Below, in pieces: positions 34,288 through 44,800 of a stretch of 64,000 nt of DNA. How positions within the stretch are numbered: position 1 is the first letter of the stretch; each line of letters starts with the position of its first letter. Position numbers and translations under genes: made by a program. The notes beneath the pieces are model-generated. The model did not search any database. It saw only the letters and a program-made list of their open reading frames with translations, and was not told the origin of the DNA. The DNA is from Aphelenchoides besseyi (taxonomy: Eukaryota; Nematoda; Chromadorea; Rhabditida; Aphelenchoididae), in NCBI GenBank assembly GCA_024699855.1, contig JAMPIQ010000001.1, positions 15,686,001 to 15,750,000 on the forward strand, given 5' to 3'.

Positions 34288-34920
34288 ATGACAACGCGTA
34301 CGATGTTGTTTTGTCCTGCGATTGTTCTATTTGTCTTGTTGCCGGCTGTTTCTGCTGAACGTTTTCTGTTCATATCTACGAATTTGGGACACTCTCACAT
34401 TGGTTTTACAGGACATTTAGCGGACATTTTAGTTGATGCCGGACATGAAGTCGTGAGTTCAAAACGTTCAATTTAAGAGACCGTTTCTTAGGACTTTGTG
34501 ATTCCGCTGTTCAATCACTTCGAATGGAACGAAGAAAGCGAATGTCACACGTGTGGAGTTGACGGCTACGGCCGAGCTAGAAGAACATGAAATGGTCAGC
34601 TCGATCGCACTGAACATAACTCTTGGAGGTGTTTTCAGGTGGAATGGTGTTTTTGAGAACAAAAAGATTCCGGCAGATTCCGAGAAGTTCAAAAATATGA
34701 TGGCCATGTATTGCGAAAGTAAGCGATTTCTTCCGGTTCTTGTTAACGGATTCCAGGTATGTTGTTTCAGACCGAGCTTTTGGAGAAACTTCGTTCTCGC
34801 AACTACAAAATCGGCTTCGGTTAGTGAGATGAACTACCAAGAAATAAAGTGGCAATTTAGGCGAGAGCAACGATCAATGTGCCTTCAGTTTCTTCCACTT
34901 GCTCACGAACTAAGCGGTAC
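34288..34920 (+). pseudogene. UDP-glucuronosyltransferase 5' end, truncated and joined to a dehydrogenase copy
   Basis: Starts with a signal peptide (MTTRTMLFCPAIVLFVLLPA) and the UGT opening SAERFLFISTNLGHSHIGFT GHLADILVDAGHEV, then after a 42-bp intron DFVIPLFNHF and GTKKANVTRVEL. One extra base near 34525 separates these two last pieces. Around residue 150-180 the UGT sequence stops and, at 34921, dehydrogenase sequence begins. The UGT donor-binding half is missing here, whereas the fragment at 19649 has the opposite half; the two could be parts of one broken gene. Confidence 0.8.
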
Positions 34921-35690
34921 GAAGAGATTCGACAGAAATCGCAGGTCGAAATCAAAACCATCGCCTTCGACTTCTCCAAGGCCGATTTCGACGAGTACGA
35001 ACAGAAACTTCTGAGCGTTCTGAAGTCGATGGAAGTCGGAGTGCTCGGTGAGTTGGCCTTGTTTTTGCAATCAATCGTTTGTTCAGTGAACAACGTCGGA
35101 ATGAGCTACGAGTACCCGGAGCGTTTGGATTTGCTGGAAGGTGGACTCAAACGCGTCAGCGACATCACCGTAATGAACACTCTGCCGGTGACTTTGTTGT
35201 CCGCGACAGTTCTCAGTCAAATGGCCCAGCGGAACGCGGGAGTTGTCGTCAATCTCTCGTCCTCTGCTGCCTACCATCCGATGTACTACTGGGCCATCTA
35301 CTCGGCCACAAAGGTCAGTTGAGCGAGTGATGGTTGTTGAACAGGTCGCTGCAGAAGTATGTCAATTGGTTGTCGTCGATTCTGCGCAAAGAGTACGCAC
35401 AAACGAACATCGTGATTCAAACCGTCTGTCCGATGATGGTGGCCACCAAAATGTCGAAGATCCGCAAAACCTCGTTGACAATTCCAACGCCAAGCGTGTA
35501 CGCCAAGTCGGCAGTCAATTCCATTGGACTCGTCGACGAGACGACCGGCTGTTGGCCTCACGAGCTGCAATCGACTCTCTACTTCGGCGTCTTGCCATCG
35601 TGGGTCATCGAGAAGTTCGTGAATCAGAACTCGATTGCCACTCGTAAACGTGCATTGAAGAAAAAAGCTGCCACTGAAAAAGCCGAGTGA
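34921..35690 (+). pseudogene. Second copy of the HSD17B12-like dehydrogenase 3' part, frame intact but lacking the first exons
   Basis: Matches 14976-15750 with two small gaps and no base change that I can see. It begins inside exon 2 (EEIRQKSQVEIK) and so has no membrane anchor and no Rossmann TGxxxGIG motif, but has NNVG, VVNLSSSAAY and YSATK and an unbroken C-terminus ending KKAATEKAE. Introns are kept at the same places. Without the cofactor-binding half it should be inactive alone. Downstream sequence after the TGA differs from copy 1. Confidence 0.93.
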
Positions 35691-35801
35691 ATTGTTAATG
35701 TTAACTTTTTGTGCCAATTGTTTTATTATTATCGTGTATTAAATGGTCGGACGTCTAACCTTCAAGTTTTTGAGTTAGTTTATGTACAAATCGAAATAAA
35801 A

Positions 35802-38800
35802 TTAAATGCGTGTTCTTAATCGACGACGGTAATATCGCCGCCTCTTTTGTCGTTCCCATTCATCACACGGTTTGACGTTTCGTCCATCAATAGCGTTTGC
35901 CATCAAATCGAGTTTACGATCGTTGAGTCGAAAGTCGGCCAAACAACCAACAAAGTTTTGAGAATGCAAACCGGCTGTCATCCCCAACAGATTCGGTAGT
36001 CCGCCTAAAAGAGTGTGGTTATTCAGTTGAACTAATTACTTACCCAAGTAGAGGTTTCCTTCAACGTTTAACATTGCCAATATTCCACTTGATTTTCCGT
36101 GCAAGATCTCGCCGTTATCAATCTAAACAAATGATTTTGAATCGTGTATGTTAACCTCACCTGTAATGTTCCGTTTCGACCCTCACGTTCGACTCGAATC
36201 TTATGAACTTTGCCATCGTTCAACGGCTCGCGGCTCACCAATTGAGCAGCCCCACCACCAAGTTCGTAGGCGTAAACCAAATGACCGTCCGATAAACCCA
36301 ATGAGACGTAATCTTCGCCTGCTAAATCGGAATGCGGTGATTGGCCTTGCCAGAAGATAAGTCCTTGATCAGAATTCGTGCGAAGTTCGAACTCAATGCT
36401 CTCGCGTGTTTCCGACGTTAAATGCGGAAATTCGTCTACAGAGAAAACAATGAATGCGTTGCCTTCGAATCGGGCCGCGTTTTCGATTGGTTTAACTGAA
36501 AAGGATTTGAGCTTCTAGTCGTCTCTAAAGGTGCAAACTTACAAACTTGGCAATTGGGTCCCGTGTAATAATCACGACAGGAACAAATGACGTGAGTTAA
36601 ATTCATTGGCTCGCAGGTTCCGTGTTCTCCACAAATCTCGTCGTTACAAAGATTCTCTGGTCGAAGTTCAGCAGGAATCGAATCGGCATCGTGGATTCGA
36701 ATTGGTCGCCAACTAAGTTCCGAGATTGAAAGCGTGTCTGTTTGTTTTTGACTGGAAATGGTTGGCGTATTCACAGATGGCTCTTCTGTAGGCTCTAAGT
36801 CAAGAAACTCTTGATCCTCAATCAAGGCTTGTTCAGTAGAAGTCAACAATTGTGTTGGCGCACTGATAGTTGTTTTGGCTGTCGGCTCAACTGTTGAGGT
36901 TGTTGTTGTCTCAATTTCCAGGTCTTCTGTTGACGCAATTGATGGCTCAACTGATGGTTCATCGACAAATCCTTCTTCCTGCTTTACAGTTTCTTTTGTT
37001 GTAATAATCAATGAATCATCGGGTGCAGTTTGAAGGACTTCCGGTGAACTTGATCCTACAAACAATAATGTTAGTATTGCAGATAAAGTTGTCTTACCAT
37101 AGAGTAAAGTTCTCGGTTGAGTATCGTAGACTGGAGTTGATTGTGCTTCTAATGATGGTTCAATACACGGTTGTAAGTCTCCAGTAACGGAGTCTTCGGC
37201 TTCAAAATCAATGAGCTGCCGATTTACTTGAACGTTTCCAATGCAACCACTAAAGAACTCGTATGATTGTAGATCCTGATTTGGCTTCATTCCCGGTGGT
37301 AGGCCGCCAATAAAAAGTTGAGTTCCAGTGCTTGGAAACGACTCGACGGTTGCTCCTGAGAATTGACCATCGACACGTATCTCAAACGACTTTCCAGAAC
37401 GTAAAACTCCGATTTCGTAGTTTCGATTCGCTTCCACCGCACTTAACGATCTCAGTTTCTCGTGTCCATCTTTCGTTTTGTAGGTTCCAACCAAATAGCC
37501 ATCTTCAATAGTCAAAGCCAAATAGTCCGATTTTTGAGTGTTATATCCCGAAGCAACATATGCAATCAACTGACGAGTCGATGTTTGATTTGGACGTAAA
37601 GTCATGGATATCTGAACAAATATTTAGAGTCAAATTGAAAAGGCAACTTACTCGTGAAGTTTTTTGGGACGTTGGAATCGACAAGAAGGAAGAATGGCCA
37701 TTGAATTTGAACGGTATTCCTTGTTTTGTTTCTTCTTGTTCATTTTCAAGTTCACAACGTTCACCGTAACGTCTCAATGGACAAACACAATGCGTAGATC
37801 CCCAGTCGCCGTCAACACAAATTCCGGTAACACATTCAGCTAAACGAGAATAAGAAGTGTTTTTCCCTTCTATTGGGTTGTTACTAAAGTTTTGTCTGAT
37901 TGCGCAATGCATTTTCTAAAATTGGAACGAAAGAAATTGACCGGTCGATTGGAAATTAAACGAAGTGTCAAATTTGATTTATTGGATCTGCTGTTTCTCG
38001 ACATCGCTACTCCTGTTTCCTTGACTAATTTCGTCAAATGGGTCTCACTCGTGAACAAGTGCGACTTCTGCTTCTCAACGAATATCGTCTCCATCACTCG
38101 CCCGCCAAAGCCGCCGCCATCATCAACTTGGCACATGGAACGCGAACGACCACCGAGAGGACGGCATGTCGATGGTTCAAAAAGTTCGACGATGGACTCG
38201 AGGATTTGGCCGATCAACCACGAGCAGGACGTCCGCCAACGGTTCATCAACCGACGGTTCTCAACGCTGTGTCCAATCGACCTGCGCAATCAACTCGCGA
38301 ATTGGCTAATGGTTGTTGCCATATAACCGTTTGGAGAACATTAAGACGAGCGGGCAAGCAATTCTTTATGTTTACAATCACTAATGGTTATTCTCGTTTA
38401 GGTCTCCGGCATCGACGAGGACGGTGGGTACCCCACGAGTTGACGGACCTGCAGAAGCAACGGCGAGTCCGGGCTGCCGAAAATCTCCTCCAGCAGCAAC
38501 GTGCCAACCCGTTCGTCCACCGGCTCCTAACCTGCGACGAAACATGGGTCCAACTTGACAATCCATATCGCCGTGGGCAATGGTTGCGTCCCAGTCAGCG
38601 ACCGGGTGGTACACCCCGGCCGAATCTTTTCCAAACAAAAGTTATGCTTTCTGTTTGGTGGAATCGGTTAGGTGTTGTGCACTGGGAGTTGTTGGACCGC
38701 GGGCAGACGATCACTTCGGAACTGTACTGTGCCCAAATGGATCGAGTCGCCGCCGCCCTTCGTCATCGCCACGACGTTCTACTGCTCCAGGACAACGCGC

Positions 38801-41800
38801 GACCGCACACCGCCCGAAGAACTCAACAGCACCTGAGGACTTTGGGTTGGACGGCCATCGAGCACCCGCCGTACTCTCCGGACCTTTCGCCAACGGACTA
38901 CCATCTCTTCCGTTCGCTAAAGACGTGGATACGAGGACGCCGATTCAACGACGTCGATCATCTCCGCCGGTCCCTCAACTCGTTCTTCGCCTCCCGTCAT
39001 CGATCCTTCTACACGCGCGGAATCACCCAATTGCCCGTACGGTGGCGCCGAACTATCAACTCAAATGGCGAGTATTTTTGATGATTTGTGTTAATTTTAA
39101 TGAATGAATTCTAATCTACAACGAAAATCATACTTAGGACAGTAGGCAGCTGAACAACCGAACTTCGTTCACACACTTCCAACCGACCGGTCAATTTCTT
39201 TCATTCCTAATTTAGGTCACTCATGACGCAATCAGACAAAACTTTAGTAACAACCCAATAATTACCGTTATTCGCACAAATACGCGTTTTAAATTGACAA
39301 TGACTGCCCGTGAATTCCGCATCACACTCACAACGATAACCTTCGTGTTCATGCGCCGGCGTACAGAAGCCAGCATTCAGACAGGGTTCGTCGAAGCACT
39401 CGTTCGAACTCAACGACAATGTCAATTCTGGAGGACTTGTCGCGGACTCGCCGATGTCAATTAACTTGTCATTGATAACAAGACGACTGATTGATCCTGT
39501 GAAGATGTTAAAGAGATTGTGTTTGAAAAGTCACCTTTGAAGTTTTGACCACTTTTGGCATTTGAATTCAAACCTCCGATATACACAGCAGAATCACCTT
39601 CGTCCAACAACACAGGAATCTGTCGTCGAGTTGTGAAGTTTGATTCTTGACCGTTGACATTCAGCGAAACTAAAGGAACTATAAGTTCATATAAGAAAGA
39701 TATAAAACCTTTGCTCGGATTGTTTTTGACCAAAATCTTCGACCACTCATTCATCGGCAGCACGTTGTTAGATTGCAGCCGTCCAAATCCACCGCCAATA
39801 TCGTAACTGTAAACGACATGTCCACGTTTTAGTTCGATTGTGTGGAAGACTTTGGAGCGTTCGGCGTGATACAAAGTTCCATCGGGACTGGTCGGTCGAA
39901 CCGAGAGCTCGATTTGAATTCGTTGCCACTCGTCAGCTTCCAGCGGCGTTACTTCGATTACCGTATTGCCGTTAAAAGTCGGGACGTAGTCTGAAAAAGT
40001 CAATTGAACAGCTCGACGTCGTCTATTAACCTGCGACTTTCAATTCAACAGCCGACGAGTGAAATTCACCGTGTATTCCTTCAACTAAACACCGATAAAC
40101 TCCTGCATCATCTTTTCGTAATCTCGGGATCATCAGCATCGTTTCGTCGATTCTACAAACTCATCTGTCTCGAGGCATCCAAACACATTACTTGCCTATA
40201 ATTTCTTGGCATTTCGGCCGTAGAGCCATTTACTTTCTCCCAACTAATTCGTGAATCGAACTGATGAGCCAACGGGGCGTCGCAATGCAGCGCAATTGAC
40301 TCGCCAACAATTCGCATCTGTGCTTCAGCGATCGTTTCCTTTGCGGTCGGCAGTCGTCGCGTTGATGCCACCGACCACGCAGCTGATTTGCCGGTTTCTT
40401 GTTCTCCTGCAAAATCTGAAATTGAATTCGATGTTTCAATTGATTTTCAAGCCTTCGATATTCCGATCATCATCGTCTTTCGGTGCTCGAATGGACTTTA
40501 TCTTTAATTAGAATTCACGATGCCACTCAAATTAGTTTCATTGCTCATATTTCACTAATGTGCACGGTCTTTAGCAAAACGGCACTGTGCTTGTTAATTG
40601 TCGTTTATTTCGAACGTCAACTTGCAACATAACTCTCGATTAAGCCAACCAATCAAAATCGTTTATTTAAAACTCACAAGAGAAACACGAACGAACGGCA
40701 CACCAGAAACAAAAATGGCAGTAAAAGAAGTGAGTTTAATGAACGTGCATTCTGAAGCGGCAGTCTGTGAAGCAAATCTGCGAACTGAGTAAGAGAGAAA
40801 GAGAGACGGAGATATGGCAATTGATTGACGGGAGTTAGAAACGAAGTGAAACACTTAGAGAACAAACAATCCACTTCACTGAACAATTACCGGGAGTTAC
40901 GGAAAAACTTTGTTAACAAAAAATGATTGAACTGCAAAACAAAATCTTTGTTTTTCGACCGCTCATCGTCGACTCGCGAACCACGAGCCGAAAACCGAGT
41001 GCTCGGCCGTCAACGGATGACGATGGTGATCGGAATTTCTACGACGATGTCGACGTCTTAGACGGCGCTGATTTCGTCTTTGCAGCGATGTCGTGTGTTT
41101 TCGTTTACGTTTTGCAGGTTGTTCTAAACTGATGGTAAACGTTTAAAGAAAAAATCTATCTTACCAGTTGTGGCCCATTGATTGTTTCCGTCAATGACTT
41201 CAAGGTTAATGTCTGCTGTCAATGTCCAGAACTGATTGCTTCCTGCAAAACACTCGTTTAGATTCGGGTTACAAGCAGACTTATGCGGTAGGGTGTTGTT
41301 TTCTTGAGGAGCACCGTTGATTTCTGTGTTTTGTTTTAAAGTGTTTTTGGAAAGCTGGAACTTTTATTTACGTTTGTCATTATTTTAGGACTGGCACACG
41401 CAAATGTCTCGCAATCGAAGGCGTGTAATCAATCAATCGTCAGACGAAGAGGACGTTCCGAAAAGCAACACTTCAAAAAATGTTTCGAAGGACAAACCCA
41501 AGAAGGGTCCGCGAAATTTTGGATGAAATAGCGACGTTGAAGTTTGTTACATTTCAAACACGTACTCTACGTCTTATAGGCGATCGATCCGCTGCTCGAT
41601 TAACTTCGTATAATTGATGTGATGTAAATTGATTAACGGTATTGTTCCTCTCAAATTTTAAAGCATCAAACAATAAATCCGTCCACGTTCATATACAAAT
41701 GTGAAAACTTACCATGGCACTTGTATCTACCAGCGTTTCCTGCAGTAACAGAATTGAAGATCAAACGGTTTCCAGTGACCTGAAATTACGAACGTTCAGT

Positions 41801-44800
41801 CTTCGAATTGATATGTTGGCAGAAACACAACAATAAAAGTGCAAAATGGGAAGGGTGATCGACAACATGGCGACCATTAATGGGGAATCACAACACAAGG
41901 ATAAAAATATTCACAACACAAAAACTCGTGCATCAAAATCTGATTCTCACTTTTTTCTTATCAATCAAATCGTCGCATTCAGCTACCTGCAATTTCAAAG
42001 GGAAGACAAGGAGATTAAGTTAGTAAGATGGAGAGATGAAATCGGAGATAAACGAGTTCAGTCAACTTACTTGTGCATTCTCAGGCAAACTGTCGGAGTC
42101 GACTTTTGAGAACTTGATCTTCGCCGATGCATCACCTATCACCACACAATCCAACCAAACACGATCGCCGACTTTGACACTTTCGGCCGAAACATTCAAA
42201 ACCACTTGGATCGTTGTATCGGGAACTAAACGAGCAGATTAGTGAGCTTCGACTGATTGCTCAAACCGAAAATCTTCGCGTCGACAAATCCTTCAACAGA
42301 CGAATGACCGTACTGAACCGAACAAGTGTAAACGCCCGAGGACTCATCAGTGAAGGATGGAATACTAAAAACTCTTTCAATTGGATCACTGAAACACACA
42401 AACTCACGTCAATTTGTTTCCTGTTTGAATTGCGTCTTCCGGCAAACTGCCGTCTTGTTTCGACCACGTGACAGTCGATCCGGGAACCGTAAAGATCGGA
42501 CAATGAATCACGGCCTCGCTTTCTTCTTCGAATTTTGCTTCTTCGGGAGCTGAAAAGCAGTGAATAAGAAGTTGAAAGTTGAGAAGAAAAAGCGAAGAAG
42601 TTGAAACAAACTTGATCCAGAATCGTAGCCGACGGATACGGCAACTTGTGCCGATCCCAACGTATCACCTTCGTCATTATCAACTTCGCAGCGATAGATT
42701 CCATAGTCATTGGTTGGATCGGCAGATTTGACGGTAAGTTGTGGTTCATCGCCGAGTTGTTTGATTAGCGAACCGCCACGTGCCAACGACCATCGATACT
42801 TCAATTCGCCTTGATGTCCGCCTTAAAAGCAATGAAGAAAGTTTGCGGTCTCAAAAACATTCAATTCGTGTGTGTGTAAAGCAAAGGTGTTAAAGCCAAG
42901 ATCACACTGTTAAAAAAACTTAACCGCTTTTAACGATCACAAAAACGGGTTTGGAGGTTAAGATGCGACCACTGGGTAAGATCGCTTGAACATAATAAAC
43001 GCCCGAGTGTTCGCTTGCAACATCTCTGAGTGAAAGTGTTTGTCGTTGACACCAAACGATTTCTCTCAGATGGTCCGTCGATTCGCCTTGTAACCAACGG
43101 AATTCGATTGCCGTCGAACCTTAAGGATCAAAACAAAACCCGTGCAGTTAAGAAGCATGTGAGTGAAAAGCAAAACCGCACTCATAACCTACCATGAACA
43201 ACACAGTCCAGAACAATCGAGTCGCCCTTATTTACGACTCGAACTGTTGGAGCGGAGATTTCGACTTGGGCAACATCGGCCGGTCGATGGTTGTCGGCGA
43301 AGACGTGAACCGAAGAACTGGCGATCACTCGCATTTCGGCTGAAATAAAACGGTTATTAACGACATTACTTGATTCAAGAGTTAATGCCGTTTTTTGATG
43401 TAGGAATAACATTTCTTGAGTCTATTCATGATCAGATTGCCAGAGAGAAATCAATTTGTTTGTTCCTTGTTTATGAATCGCCCAGTTTTTCTTCGTCGAT
43501 GAATGCTAACAAAATCTAAACTTGCCATTTTCGCCTTTACGCAATGCACGACATTCGTAGACTCCCTCGTCACCACTCTGTAGAAAAGAAATGGTCAATT
43601 GGTTAGAAGCAGAAATTGAGTACCTTGAACGATTCAAAATGTAAAAGTCCCGGTTCGTTGTGCTCTTCGACACCCTCTGGTATTCCACCGTCGTTTCGCG
43701 CCCATTGCAATTCATCGACCAATGCCGCTCCAGTTGCCGTACACAAAATTTGCGCTGGTTGTCCTAAAGATAATTGAGTTTAGAAGTTCAAAGAAGTGCT
43801 AACCAGTTGGGAACCATTGATTGTTTCCGCCAATAATCGCAATCGTTGCGATATGTGAGGGCTCAATAACTTCGACGTAAATGTCTTTTGTCACGGTCGC
43901 GAACTGATTGCTGCCTAAAATTAGAAATATAATTATGAAGAAATTTTAAGACTATTTATAATTTAATGACTATCTATACGATTGCAGATTCAAACCGTAG
44001 GTTCTTCAAAAGCGCTTGAAAGTTGCAAAAAAAAACAAGATCGGTTTATCGAACTTCTTAATCTATCAAGAAGGACGTTAAGGATCGCCGTGAGAACTGC
44101 TCATGATGCTAGAGTACTGGGCAAAAGTTTGGAAGACATTTGGTTTTATTGCGTTTTTGGATGCTTCAGAAATGATCGCGTGGTGTTTTGAAACTTTTTT
44201 TATGTTTATTCATATGCTCTTTGGATAAGAATCCGAATGTACAAAAATCAACCCGTTTCATTCAGTCATTCGCGAGATACAAAAGTCTTCCAAACTTTTG
44301 TCCAGTACTGTATTCTTATCATGCATTGTAGGGGATAGATCCGCTGCTTGATTTACTACGTGCCGTTATAATGAGTGTAATGTGAGTAGTTTTTGTTGAA
44401 TTGTAAAGGTTAAACAATAAATTCGGCTATACGAATATGCAGGTTTTGTTTTGTCTTGATTCTTTAAATTCCAAACTGACCGCGACACGTATAAACTCCG
44501 GCATTTCCCAAACCAACAGACGGATGACGAATGAATTGCTCGGAGATTGTGACCGGCACGTAGTCATCGGGCAAATCACCACGTTCTGGTCCGGGATCAC
44601 TAAAACAAAAAAGTATTTAGTTTGCATGAACGTTGCAAGCATACTGAAGCCATTCAACTTCCGGATCGGGTTCACCGAAGGCTTCGCATTTAATTTCCAA
44701 TGGTTCTCCAACGGCAACAATGATCTTGGGACCATGAGGCGTAGTGATGAGTTTGATCGATCCCTCAATGTTCACAGTTCCTTTATCGGAAGCTTCTCCA

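Larger units (their letters stand above)
37873..39258 (+). mobile_element. Complete mariner-family transposon, 1,386 bp, in a perlecan intron
   Basis: Both ends read TTGGGTTGTTACTAAAGTTT and are perfect inverted repeats for 32 bases; a second matching block (GAAAGAAATTGACCGGTCG) follows at 25-45 bases further in, so the inverted repeats are effectively near 90 bp. The element is flanked by TA on both sides (37871-37872 and 39259-39260), the mariner target duplication. It lies 6-8 bases from the 5' splice site of the perlecan intron, which without the element would be 38 bp long. It is in the opposite orientation to the host gene and carries one intact transposase ORF. Confidence 0.95.
35802..39995 (-). 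other. Perlecan C-terminal LamG/EGF module (interrupted by mariner)
   Basis: LamG1 at 39995-39530 ([31 protein letters not shown]), EGF at 39430-39266 ([20 protein letters not shown]), EGF at 37839 on ([20 protein letters not shown]), LamG2 ([32 protein letters not shown]), a linker rich in Thr, Ser and Glu (37080-36680), EGF ([20 protein letters not shown]) and LamG3 ([37 protein letters not shown]). In vertebrates this module (endorepellin) binds dystroglycan and integrins. The coding part is unbroken around the mariner. Confidence 0.9.
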
